DNA of 64,000 nucleotides from Trebouxia sp. TZW2008 (Eukaryota; Chlorophyta; Trebouxiophyceae; Trebouxiales; Trebouxiaceae): the NCBI GenBank assembly GCA_002118135.1, contig BDIU01000049.1, positions 1 through 64,000 of the forward strand. The letters run 5' to 3'. The notes below the pieces were generated by a model. That model searched no databases, was not told the origin of the DNA, and saw nothing but the letters and a program-made list of their open reading frames with translations. Every line of letters starts with the position of its first letter. The stretch's first letter is position 1. Of this stretch, positions 1-10,502 are shown in pieces. Both the position numbers and the translations under genes were made by a program.

Positions 1-1
1 T

Positions 2-600
2 AGCTTTTTCCATACTGTCTTGTTGGACAGCTTGAGCGATGCTTTTGAGGACAGTGCTTTCAAATTTTCAAGTTCTGTGGCTGCTTGCTTGCATCGGGTT
101 GGTGTCAGCATGCCTCACGTGACGGATAGAGTGCCTGTGTTGGACGTGCCTGCTGTCATTGATGCTTTGAAGGCTGATTTAGCAGGCCCTGCTGTGTATT
201 GCCCACGTCAGGCCCCCAGTGCAGGTGTGGTTTGTTACACATATGCTCAGTGGTTTCAGCCTTTTAGTGCTCGTAGACGATATTGTCAATTGCCTGTTTC
301 TGGCAGGAACATGCAGCGCTTCCTACAGTTTAGGCTTGGTTGTCACAAGCTTCCTATTGCTGCTGGTCGTCGCAGTGGCATTGCTAGAGCCTGTAGGTTG
401 TGCACACTGTGTGGTTCTGGGGCCTTAGGCGACGAAAGGCACTTAGTGTTTGAATGTGGAGCATTAGCTGGTGTGCGTGCCAAGTACCCTGGATTGTTTG
501 AGGGCTGCGGTTATAACATGCGCGCTTTTTTATGCGGAACATGATCATTTGGGGGTGTTTCACTATGTCATAGACTGCCTGAATTTCATGGACATATAGT
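2..600 (+). pseudogene. C-terminal fragment of a LINE reverse transcriptase, frameshifted near its end
   Basis: The frame is open from base 2, so the protein began outside the window. Around residues 115-165 it has the zinc-knuckle typical of LINE polyproteins after the RT domain: a RLGCHKLPIAAGRR stretch, then CRLCTLCGSG, GDERHLVFEC and a following Tyr-Pro-Gly-Leu-Phe. At about 526-531 there is a run of six T. Reading through it gives an early stop at 542-544. Removing one T restores a frame running on to a stop at 598-600. The copy therefore carries a +1 frameshift (or a sequencing error in a homopolymer) and probably does not encode an intact C-terminus. Confidence 0.7.
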
Positions 601-660
601 CATTGCCACAGTGTGGCACATGTGATCAGCCTTGTTGGCTGGCTAAAGCATGTAAAATTA

Positions 661-681
661 CTCTCTCTCTCTCTCTCTCTT
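661..681 (+). repeat. (CT)n microsatellite, retrotransposon tail
   Basis: About ten CT dinucleotides directly after the LINE 3' UTR. Its position at the element end suggests that it is the element's own tail and not an independent microsatellite. Confidence 0.7.
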
Positions 682-905
682 TCACGTCCATGGCGATTGC
701 TTGTGAGCTGAACTTGGCATTTCAGTCAGACAAACAATAGCGCTGAAATCTTCATTCAAGACCTGAATAATTGCACGATCTTTGACTATCAAGCAAGCCG
801 ATCATGATCATGCTTACATTAACATTGACTGGGCTTGAACAGAGTTTGTAGACCATGTAGTCATTGCACTGTTTGGTGTCTTGTAGCAGTTTGCACTCAA
901 CAGCT

Positions 906-1988
906 CTAGTGACTGTTTGCATACTTCTGAGTCACACCACGCACATTTGCATCGCTACGGTCACACAGCTCGCTCAAGTCGCCCTTGCCATCAACGTTGG
1001 TAGGGCCACCCTTGGCATACACACCTGTGTAGGTGCTCTGCAATACAATCACATGATCAGACTCAAAGCTATTTCACACAGTGAGTGCCAGCTCCTTGTA
1101 TGGTCATGGCATGTGACTCAGCGAGTTGCGACAACTTGGCATATCATGTAGCTGAGAGGATTTGCTGGTGGTGAGCTCATGATCGTCCACTCACCTTGTC
1201 ATCGTGGAATTTGACGTAGTCTGGTGTGGTGGCTTGTGTCTTGGGCCCAGATGATGAGGTCAGCTTGGACTTCAGCTCATCCACGCTCATACCCTGTGAC
1301 GGCAGATGAGTGCAATTTGAGCTGAATAATTTTGGCATCCCATCATACACTATGTTGCAGAATGTCAGAAGCAGAAACTTTGTGTTTTTGTTGCAGTGTG
1401 GTCACCTTCTTCTCAGCCACCAGCTCCAAAGCCTTCTCAAACTCAGCAAAGGTGATCTTCTGAGAGCCCTTTGTCTTGGACTGCGGGCCACACAAATTTG
1501 CAATTTGAACCAGCTTTTTCATTTGCAGGTGAGCGGTCTGGTGACAGTGGTTGTGGACACGCATGCATTCAAATCACCTTGGCAAAGATCAAGTCCACAT
1601 CAGTAGTTGTGAACTTCTTGTCAAGAAGACCAGTGTCAGTGCAGAGCTTCTTAAACTTTGAGCCTTCCATCTCTTGTGTGTCCTGCAGAACAGGAAGATG
1701 TCCCATCTCCTATCATTGTTTGCGAGCTACAGACAATGCAAAAGCTTCGACAAGACCCCATACCGCACGGGATCCATAACCAGCAAAGCTGAGGAACAAG
1801 CTCTTCAGGTCACCTCCCTGCGGGAACACCCAGGGATTGAGCATGTCTGCATGACTCGGCATCATGTCGCTCAGATATGTGGCATAATCGCAACATTTCG
1901 TCCCGACGCGAGAACCAGCACGGGTCTTTTGCTGGATGCTTCAGAGGAGTGATTGCGCAATTTTTTGTGCACCACATACCTGAGCCAT
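906..1988 (-). CDS. p25-alpha/TPPP family protein (tubulin polymerisation-promoting type)
   Basis: Six exons on the minus strand: 1980-1988, 1764-1817, 1578-1682, 1406-1480, 1195-1293 and 906-1037. All junctions are phase 0, with GT..AG introns, giving 157 aa. The p25-alpha domain fills the protein. Landmarks in order are GDLKSLFLSFAGYGS, KFKKLCTDTGLLDKKF, TTTDVDLIFAK, KITFAEFEKALELVAEKK, and the C-terminal STYTGVYAKGGP followed by a short Asp/Lys-rich tail ending in NSH. Members of this family bind tubulin and microtubules, and in protists they track with the presence of cilia. The length fits short (about 160-220 aa) family members. The first exon codes only Met-Ala-Gln; this start is chosen because it joins in frame to the conserved second exon. 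It is divergent to the zinc-finger gene at 2367, so the two may share a promoter. Confidence 0.9.
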
Positions 1989-2366
1989 GTTAACTTTGTT
2001 TACGTTTGTCTCGAAAAGAGTGACTGAGGACTAGAAGTAAGCCTATAGAGATCAGCAAGAGGCAGTCGCGGATGGTAGGCTTCTTTGTGCGCGCGCTTTG
2101 AAGCGCCAGCTCCCGCGTAGCTGCCGTTGACTGTACTCAATTCGTCGGACTCAGAATCCGCAACCTGAGTCATGAGTCACACAGCAGACTTTCGTATCGA
2201 AATTCAAACTGTCGATCAGGCAGCACGGCTTTGCAGTCAGCCTTCAGCGATGACTTTCGCATCAGTGAGCTCACGAATGAGTTGCAGCCCTGCTATTGCT
2301 AGCAAAATTGTATTATCCCTTGTTGTGTAATTGACAGTCTCTAACAGAAGAGCTTGCCAGATCAGT
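1989..2366. promoter_or_regulatory. Divergent intergenic region between TPPP and the CDCA7-like gene
   Basis: A 378-bp stretch separates two divergently oriented start codons. No convincing ORF or repeat is visible. It probably holds both core promoters and 5' UTRs, but no TATA-like element could be assigned with confidence. Confidence 0.45.
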
Positions 2367-5300
2367 ATGGCAGCACGGTCCTGCAGAGAACAAGCGCCCA
2401 ACGAATATGAGCAAACACGCTTAGATCGCATAGCGAAGAACCAAGCAAAGCTCGGTGAGATTTTGCAGTGGCTGTAATCGCTTGCTGGTTCTTTGCAGTC
2501 TGTCAAGAGGGTCAGATCACCACAGACTTGCAGAACCCGCTGACCTTGTGATCGATATGCAGATTCCATTGGTGCGCTCAGACAAAAGACATTGTTGGAA
2601 GGCTGCTTCCAAGCCGTGAGGCGCCCAGCAACTCCAACCAGGACGCCCAAGGTATGCACACCGCCATGCGCAACTGTTACTGCAAAGGGGATCTAGAAGT
2701 GCCAAAATGAGCTGTTGTTGTTCAGGTCAAAGGTCTGACTCCTGTATCAAGATGTTCTCAGCGCTTGCAAAAGGCGCCAGCAGAGAATGCTGGTCTCACA
2801 GAGTTTGCAGACGATGGTGATGCCAAAGCCGGAAAGTTGCAAACTGTTGCATTGCCGATGTTTGCATGTTTGCAGTCTGTCCCAACCCTGCGTGACATTG
2901 CTGCAGCGCATGCAGACAGGCTGCATGGCTAGCAAGAGGCAGGCATGTCTCAGCCACCTGCTCAGTATGTAGCAGCGCACCTCACGTGGCTGCAACAGTT
3001 CAAATAGTGACGCTTGCCTTCACATGTTGTTGCAGCGCAAGCCTGTGCGGCTGCTGCAAGGTCAGATCTCACATTATGCATCCAAGCTTTGATTCACTTT
3101 GCAGGCAGATCTGTTGCACCTGTAAGTGGCTCGAGTGACGAGGCTGTAGCATGGCTTTGCAGCAAGGAGCGCAGGTGCAGTCAGAAAGGCAGGGGCGCAG
3201 TGTATGACAACATTGCAGGTGCACACCTCTGCAGTGCTATGCAATAGCTATTTGGGGCCTGCTCCAGTTCTTCACGCCCTCATTGTCTACGCTAGTGAGA
3301 CTATCACATTAAGAAGAGTGAAGTGCTTTAAGATGACTTGTTCTGCGCTTCCCACTGGAGTTTCCAGTCAACATGAATGCAGCACTCTTTGCAAGTTTCA
3401 GAAGCCATGCAGCTGGTAGTCAGCAACTGCCAATGCGTGATGACATGCAGGTATCACGTGCCATTTCTGCCGGCAGAAGAAGCTGTGTGGAGAGGAGGAC
3501 TGTCCACGCTGCAGCAAGCGAGATGTTGAGCAAGCTTGCATAGGTCAGTCATAGGTGCTGCAATGATTCATGTCACACTCTGCTTTGCGGCATGCAATTC
3601 TTGTTATGCTCACCTGTAAGAGTCGCTCAGCATCTGTGCATTCTCTCCCAAGGCATAGCTGCAGAGCACTGTGCAACAGGTTCTGTTGACTCTGTATGCT
3701 GCGTACCTTTCATATGGCTGACTGTGCAGCGCTAACCTGCAAGGAGCAGGGGGCAGGCCAGTGATGTTGTGGCATTGGCTTTGCTGTCGTTCTGGCCGGC
3801 ATCCCCAAATGTATACAGTGCAAAGCAACTTGTAGACGCTTCTGAAGGGCCTGCCTGCTGGGAGAAGCGGGCTAGTGATACTTGTGATTTGAGCTTTGCC
3901 ATGCTTTCGATTGGCAAGTCTGGACAAAGCATGCAACACACAGCTGTGGAACATTGTCTGATGACGCTAAATGCTGTGTCATCACTGCAAGCTGACAGTC
4001 CATCATATTTTGACAGGGGGTCAGCAACAGGCTATGATTACTTGTGACCTGAGCCTTGCTGTGCGTTTGATAGGCAAACCTGCATGCACTCGGTGTGAGG
4101 CGGCTTGTGGGCGCTTCTGCAGAGCTTGCCTGCTGTCAGAACCAGAATAGTGATACTTCTGTCCTGAAACTTGCCCTGCTGTTGACAGGCAAGTCTGAAT
4201 GCACTCGGTGTGAAACGGCTTGTGGGCGCTTCTGCAGAGCCTGCCTGCTGGTCAGGTACGGCCTGCAGCTGGAGGCAGTCAGAGAGCAGATGGCAGCAGG
4301 CCACTGGCTGTGCCCCCACTGCTACGAAGCAGACCACCCTGATAAGGTAGTTTGAAACCCCCCATGCCTGCTAAATGCATGGTCAATCATCAGCGCATTC
4401 GTTTATTCACTATGACTGCATGCTTGGCAGGCTCAACGGGTCCAGCTAGGTAACAAACACCTGCTGAACGCATGTACAGACAGGTATGCTTGTGAAAGGC
4501 CTGATCTCCATTTGTTAGCGCAGCAATGCAGTCGATGCTCAAGTAAGCAGATCCAGTAGGCAGACCATATCAAGCATTACTTTGATGTGTGTTTGCATGC
4601 AAGCTGGGTTTGTGCATGACTTTGTGCATTGTCACATATCAGGTTGCTGAGCACAGATGCTGCTCAAACAGCAACCTGGTGGACTGCAGGACTGGATTTG
4701 CAACAGCAGCATTTGCATGACCAGGAGAGGCCTGAAGCCGACTGGCATTGCCATATTTGAGGCGCAGCAACAGGGCTTTGCCTCTGTGGCCCACTTTGTG
4801 CAGGTAGATGTCATTGTTGTGATTTTGACTCATTGGCAGAATCTATAGCAATGCAACTACAGATCTTTCCTCAATGTAAGTGCATGATCAACAGCTGGCA
4901 TGTTGCCCCGATGACTTTGGGCATTCATAAAAGCAGGCCAGGTTGCATGTGTGTTTTTGCAGCATGCTACTGACATCTGAGCTACTGCTGCTTGATGTCA
5001 AGCTTGCATCCTTTGCATCAAGCAGTTGCATATGTCACAAAGTGTCATCATGCATGACGTTGACACATGTTCTCGACACACTCAGAATGCATTGTGTACT
5101 CTAATCCTCATGCAGGCACAGTTGGCAAGCCGCAAAGGTCGCTCAGCAGCAGCAGCAGCAGCAAAAGCTAGCACAGCATCTGTTGGTCAGTCAGCTGCTG
5201 CAAGCAACAATGACAAGGCAGCAGCGCCTGCCCAGGATGACTCAGAGACTGAGTCTGATGATGAGCAGACAATGGCAAGTAAAGCTCACTGTGGTAGAGA

Positions 5301-6027
5301 CACCAGCACAGCTGCCCCTGCATGCCAGAAAGCAGTTTCTGGTTCTGAGCCTACAGCAGCAAGAGAGGCAGCATCATTACAGCCAGAAGCAGCAGCAGGA
5401 AGCGTTGCTGGTTCCGTGTCAGCAGTGACAACTGCTAACCGGCCAGGGCGCCAGCAAGAAGCGTGCTCAAGCGTTGCAGAAGGTCAGGGTGCTCAAGCGT
5501 TGCAGAAGGTGCGTGAGACAGCCCCAAAGCAGGCAGCACCATTACAGCCAGATGCAGCAGCAGGGGGTGTTGCTAGTTCAGTGTCAGCAGCAGCAAAAGC
5601 TGATCTGTCAGGGCACCAGCAAGTAGCATGTCCAGAACAAGTGTTGCAAGGGGCAAACCAGGCTGACACACCTGCAAGAGAAGCTGAAGCGGGAGCCAAA
5701 GAGGGTGAAGATGCAGAACAGCAACATGGCCAACAACAGCAGTCAGAGCGCTGGGGTCAGAGTGCAAGCAGCCAAGGTTCCCCCACCTGCAAGCACAAGC
5801 AGTCAAGTCCAGCACAGCCAGTTGAAGAGGAGGCACAGCCTTTGCAAGACATGGCAACAGGTCAGAGTCTGGATGCATATGCAGAGCTTTTGTCATTGTC
5901 ACGATACCATCATGACGTAGTTGACATGCATATCATTGAGGTTCTGTGGCTCAGTCAGGTGCATACAACAGCCACGAAATGCCTGCAGACAATTCTATCC
6001 CAAGCCATCTTGTGCCAATCCAAATAA
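2367..6027 (+). CDS. CDCA7-type zf-4CXXC_R1 zinc-finger protein
   Basis: Nuclear zinc-finger protein of the CDCA7 family. In animals and plants these partner the HELLS/DDM1 remodeller in chromatin and DNA-methylation maintenance; that role here is inferred. The N-terminus has the family's NEYEQTRLDRIAKNQAKL motif (exons 2367-2454 and 2563-2651). Middle exons: one starting at 2726 (its 3' end is uncertain), 3036-3060 and 3105-3218. The cysteine domain is carried by 3451-3543 (ITCHFCRQKKLCG, CPRCSKRDVEQACI), 4189-4346 (ECTRCETACGRFCRACLLVRYG, CPHC) and 4690-4803 (ICNSSICMTRRGLKPTG). Phases agree across all of these. The last exon from 5116 encodes an Ala/Gln/Glu-rich low-complexity tail of about 300 aa. 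A final intron in the tail cannot be excluded, so the stop is less certain than the domain. Exon-edge duplicates lie in two introns. Confidence 0.85.
4070..4139 (+). repeat. Decayed duplicate of the CDCA7-like cysteine exon
   Basis: This copies the 5' edge of the true exon at 4189: an AG acceptor, then bases encoding the Cys-x-x-Cys / GRFCRACL segment with several changes. It breaks down after about 70 bp and runs into a stop. A weaker trace of the same edge is visible near 3900-3945. These look like tandem duplicates of acceptor plus exon start, now inactive. Confidence 0.65.
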
Positions 6028-7188
6028 ACTCTCAACTTCTTAATGTGCCTATGTGGAACTGCTGACAATTTGGAAACCACATGCTGGTGCTAGACCCAAG
6101 CTCCACTGCATAGCACAGATGTAAAGGATGTGAAGCTGCAATGCATTGTGGCGCAGGCAAGGATAGGCAGCTGAGATCTGACAAGAAAGCAGCGTCAGTG
6201 GGAAAGAAGCCAGGAATGCTGTCCTATGTTGTGCCTGTCTTGAGATCAGCTTCAAAACCATAGTGCAGTGCACCAGGCTGTGCCCGTGTGCTGCCTAGCT
6301 TTGGTTCAGAATAGGCTCGACCTCTCTACACACAAGCTTGTCAACAAATCCTCTTGCATGTGATGCACAGCCTGCTCTTTGGCCTGAGCCCTCCATTGGC
6401 TCCTTCACACATTGTTGCAGCAGGGCTGCATGAAGTGTCGGACACAACTGTAAACTTAACTTGACGCAATGCTCGTTGTCTGTTCTTGCATGTACCGATG
6501 CTGCGAGTGTAGTTACATGTGAATTTCAAGAGATGAGCTGTCGTACATGGTCTTACAAGCTGTCATCACAATGTCATGGTTCAACAACGGTAACATATAA
6601 GAATTCGGTCGCTCAAGCTGCATGTAGAACTATACCAGCTTCCGCAAGAGCACACAACCTGACTCTCATCATGCACATCAACATCAAAAGCAACATACAC
6701 TGTGCATGGACTGAACACACCAAGAGCATACATCACTACTGTTGTGTTCTGTCATCTGCTGCTATCAATGTCATCTAATACTGTCTGGGTCTTGCAAACA
6801 TTCAAGCAGGGGAGAATCCTAAGTTTGATTGATCATGAGACAAACACATACAAGTGACGGCGTAGTGTACAAAAGAGCTGCAACAGGATACAAAACAGCC
6901 AATGCATTGGTGCCCATCAGCTGTTTACTGCAAAGAGACTAGTCACATGCCGTTGAGCACGGCATAGGTTGTTTACAACCTTAAACCAACTCAGCAAGTT
7001 CCTTTGCAAGTCCATAGAATTTGAGCCATGCCAAAGGACTCGAGAGAAACCACAGGCTTCTCTTGTAACGACTACACTCCTTGCAGAAATGCGCAGCATA
7101 TGCATCAGCTTAGGTGGAAGTTGGGTCTCAGATACTCTCATGCTCAAGTGACCTTCGAGCCTCAAGCGCATGCTTCTGCATTTGCTGC
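6028..7188. other. Convergent intergenic region, no gene seen
   Basis: About 1.16 kb between the 3' ends of the CDCA7-like gene and YKT6. ORFs here are short, show no family resemblance and have no matching splice phases. It presumably holds both 3' UTRs. Confidence 0.5.
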
Positions 7189-7905
7189 TCACATCATTCT
7201 GCAGCATGAGTTGGTCTTGCGGGCTTGCTTGTAGAATATCTGACTTGCCATGCTCAAGTCAGAGCTCTTGTCAACCAGGGAGTCCAACTTCTCTCCTCTT
7301 TGCAGCATGCTGTCAATTGTCTGATGCAGCACAACTTTTGTTTCATCCAGGTCTTTCTGAATTTTACTGAGCTTGTCAGCCTGAGTGGGGTCCTGCATGA
7401 TCGAGAACACTGAGCAATAGTAATGCAATGCAAGTATCAGTTGAGCCTAGCAGCGTGACAAGCTGCCCATTCTGTATGACACAAAAAGGCAGGGTGACTG
7501 CACAACCCTTACTTGGAATTTGACTATTGCTGAGTCCAAAACTGGCTGAGCATCTGTGCTATCACTTGATATGCTTCGCCATTTCTGTTGCGAGCTTTCT
7601 GAAAAGTCGTCAAGAATCTTGTTGACGACGCCAAATGCGGCTCTAGCAGAATACTCCTTGTCAACAATGGCTATGCCAACCAGCCCATCTCTATTGTAGA
7701 TATGCGCGTAGTATTCCTCCTGCTGCACGGATTGCCTTTGTCCCGGTTGCGTGCGCTTGGCTACCGTTCTTGACAGAAAGGTGAGCATCTCCTTGACAGT
7801 GCTGCGCTGGAAAAAGCCAAAAGAAGACAGGTCTGTGGCGATGCCCAGAAGGTACGCGTCCTTCTCTCCATTCCATTTCAACAAGGAAACAGCTGTCAAC
7901 TTCAT
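7189..7905 (-). CDS. YKT6: R-SNARE YKT6 (longin-type, prenylated)
   Basis: Two exons: 7513-7905 (131 codons) and 7189-7392, joined in phase 0, giving 198 aa, the usual YKT6 length. Residues 1 to about 125 form a longin domain (starts [11 protein letters not shown], has [16 protein letters not shown]). Residues 135-190 form the SNARE helix with the central zero-layer Arg in MLQRGEKLD. The C-terminus ends NSCCRMM: a palmitoylatable Cys followed by a CAAX box with Met in the last position, predicted to be farnesylated. Canonical YKT6 ends CCAIM-like, so Arg-Met in the middle is a modest variation. YKT6 acts in Golgi, endosomal and vacuolar fusion, cycling between cytosol and membrane. This is one of the few genes here without exon duplicates. 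Confidence 0.95.
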
Positions 7906-8636
7906 GGTGCGCAACAGCAGCTGTAACAGGCCTGACGATCGTTGCTGATGTCTATACAGTCGCGAACTGCTTGGTTGGCTTCCGTGCCATGTACAGCCTC
8001 GCACACACACACGCAGGTGGCGGTGCTGCTGTAGTGGCCAGCGGGCCATAAAGCACCAAAGTGTTCTTGTTCGGGCCTTCGTGCATTTCCATCCTTTGCT
8101 GTGCACGCAAAACAAGAATGCAATTGTTGTTGCAGCTTGTGCATGCCATCTACAAGACCTCGATGTCTCTGCTGACAAGAGGTGCATTTCTCATCGGCAT
8201 GAAGTATGCACACATGCACATAGTATGTGTGTAGATGTCATCGTCATCTCAGAGCGCTCTGCCTCGCACTGCTCAAATGCGTGGATGAGACAATTGGCAG
8301 TGCTGCTAGAAGGAATCAATGGCATTTGACTGTACCAAATTATGTATGCATGCACTGCCTAGTCAGCATGCGTCGAGCAACCATTGGGCACATGTGTGTG
8401 GACACCTTTATAAGTACTAGTGTGCAGGGTAATGTACATGCTCTTTGCATCAAGGCACATGTCAGAAACGACACCAGACTGGTGCAGGTCCCATTACGCT
8501 TGATTCACTGTCACATTGGACGCATTGTTTGATATGTCAAATTGCAAGTTATGTCTCAAAGAAAAGATCATGCTCATATCTCTGCCTGCAGAGCGCATTT
8601 GGCCTGCCACTAGACTCATTTCTCAAAGGTCATGTT
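7906..8636. other. Intergenic region upstream of YKT6
   Basis: About 730 bp between the YKT6 start and the stop of the next minus-strand gene. It contains a short (CA)n run near 8001-8015 and a GT/CA-rich stretch near 8205-8240. No gene was recognised. It should contain the YKT6 promoter. Confidence 0.45.
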
Positions 8637-9658
8637 TTATTGACTGCTGGGCTGGCTCTTTGTTGGGTACTTGCTGGGCTCCTTGCCGTATGGGTCAAGC
8701 AATGTGCCTGTGGTGGTGTAGTCGCCACCTTTTGCCCTGTCATTCAAGATGTCCTCGTCCTTCTGTTTGCGAGCCTCCCTACACATCACAATTCCACAGG
8801 GCATTTGCATTCATGGTTTGGGAAGCTGGTATGTCACAGCAGGAAAGGTGTGGGTTCAGCAGGGCAGGAATGGCAGTGATGAGCTGAGGCTACATTCAGA
8901 GCCCTGTAGCTACAAGTTGTGCCATTTACAAGCAAACAGCCTGACTGCTATGTACGGCTTTTCAGACTGATACGAATGCGTTGGAGCTATCGATACTGAT
9001 CCCAGTGGGCTAGCAACCGCAACTGACTGTGCAGGAAAACCCGAGCTGCCTCAAATGTTTTTCGATAAGCCATTGCTGACCTGATCTTCATCTCATCGCC
9101 ACCAATGGTTGCCCCAGCAGGGTATCTGCTGTCTGACAGAGGCAACCCACGGGTGTTGTCCCTGACCTCAGGCTTGATCCCCCCAATGCCTTGCTCAGCA
9201 AGGTCAGCAAAGAGCTGCAGCAAGTGTGAAAGTCACGATGTGCGTCAAGTCCGCCTCAAGTTTCAGGAGAATGCCCCAACTGCGGTAGGATTACAGAGTG
9301 ATCAGCAGTGACGGACCTGTGGGCTTGAGGTCTGGGCGAAGACTGGCGACGCCTGCAGTCAGCACGTCTTTTTCACACGAAATGTTGAGCAGGCCACATA
9401 TGTGGAAGTAAGTCGTCAAAATGGCTGGTCTAAAGCCAAGCGTGCTGCACCGCATGCCATCGCTTTTTTCGAATATGGTGCACGTACCATCAGTAGGGCT
9501 GCTGCAGCTGCTGCAGCAAAACCTGTTCGTGCGAGGGCTTTCTGAGGCACGTTGTGCTTCGCGGTAACTCGCAATGCCCGCGAGACTGGCTTGGCACCCG
9601 AAGCAGATGCAGCAACTGGTAGCACCTGAGCTCGGCTAGCCACGGAAGTCATCGCCAT
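8637..9658 (-). CDS. Predicted thylakoid-lumen protein, family not recognised
   Basis: Four minus-strand exons: first exon from 9658, then one near 9325-9358, one ending at 9081, and the last at 8637-8778. The start Met begins an Ala/Ser/Arg/Lys-rich, acid-free presequence (MAMTSVASRAQVLPVAAS). A hydrophobic Ala-rich stretch follows (ARTGFAAAAAAALLM) and then a possible lumenal cleavage site at Ala-Met-Ala. This is the layout of a bipartite chloroplast-to-lumen presequence. The mature part is small and polar (SLRPDLKPTG, IKPEVRDNTRGLPLSDSRYP, LNDRAKGGDYTTTGTLLDPY, ending SQPSSQ). The last junction (AG|G giving Arg) agrees in phase. The acceptor of exon 3 is uncertain; an AAG acceptor near 9208 fits best. 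I do not recognise the family. A photosynthesis-related lumenal role is inference from the targeting only. Confidence 0.65.
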
Positions 9659-10502
9659 TGTGCAGCAAGAGAATTCCACTCAAATACTTTGATTGATATC
9701 GGCAAAATTTGTTATCAAGGCTGTCGCGCACGGTTTTGACGAACCAGTCCCGTGGTATCTGTATCCTATCTTCTACAGCAGGGAGTGGGGCTCTAACAGG
9801 GGGTTATGCCTGGGGTCTGGCAGTGACCCCATTTTCCTTGGCTGTAACTCAGGCTTGAGGCATAAACAGCGTCAGCGTCATGAGCAGCAGCAGTCTGAGC
9901 AGCAGTGCACCGTCTTGTCTGAGCGAAGCGCCAGCGCTCCATCTTTGCATCTTTCCTTCGAAGTCATGCATCATGACCTGACCGGAATTATGGTGTGGTC
10001 ACCATATATATGGTATGCTCTCCGCTTCGCGCTAACAGCGAGGTGCATGCCAGAAGGGACAGTGCCGTCAAGCTGTTGTCATCTGCAACCTTACATCTTG
10101 TGATGGCTGTATGGAAGCATGGCTTCTGTGCAGCTGCTACATCACCCATCCAAGCAATCCCACACGCTCTATGAATGAATTTGCTCGATTGCAAGATTTG
10201 GACAAAAGCGTTGACATTACTGTCCTGCACGGAGACCTGTTCATGACTGAATTCAGGTCATCAGGTACTTCTCCCATGCATGCATGCATACCTGCTGTTA
10301 TCGCAGCATGAAAACCCAATATATGCATGCGTCTGAACACGCATTGCGACAAGCATTGGAATGTTGCCCTGCAGCTGGCCAAGGAGCAACCGCCCACACA
10401 AACGCAATTTATTGACCTGAGAGATCTAAGCTAGACATGGGGTCAATGGTCATAACGCAGCCTGGTATGAATGGCAGAAGGTCCTGCACAATTGAGAGCT
10501 AT
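9659..10502 (+). other. Region with possible coding exons, unresolved
   Basis: About 840 bp between two minus-strand genes. An exon-like stretch at about 10130-10252 follows a TGTGCAG acceptor and precedes a GT. In one frame it reads SMNEFARLQDLDKSVDITV then LHGDLFMTEF. Another stretch follows an acceptor at about 10377 and ends with a stop near 10434. Phase between them is not settled and no start was found. It could be a short plus-strand gene, or non-coding. I do not recognise it. Confidence 0.25.

Larger units (their letters stand above)
1..681 (+). mobile_element. 3' end of a non-LTR (LINE-type) retrotransposon
   Basis: The segment holds the last part of a LINE reverse-transcriptase polyprotein, a short 3' UTR and a terminal (CT)n run at about 661-681. 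Such simple-repeat tails are typical of several non-LTR retrotransposon families and mark the 3' end. The element is cut by the window start, so its clade and full length cannot be judged. The sequence after 681 shows no similarity to the element, which fits an insertion boundary there. Seen: the zinc-knuckle-like C-terminus and the tail. Inferred: target-primed insertion on the + strand. Confidence 0.75.

Noticed and set aside
661..681. Telomeric or centromeric repeat
   Set aside because: A plain CT run directly after a LINE 3' UTR; no TTTAGGG-type units are present in the window.
7447..8187. A longer YKT6 start upstream of 7905
   Set aside because: The extra N-terminal residues have no longin character. 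MKLTAVSLL at 7905 is the conserved start and gives the exact family length.
8445..8887. Hydrophobic plus-strand ORFs that could pass as a membrane protein
   Set aside because: They lie opposite the last exon of the lumenal protein, which has matching phase and acceptor on the minus strand.
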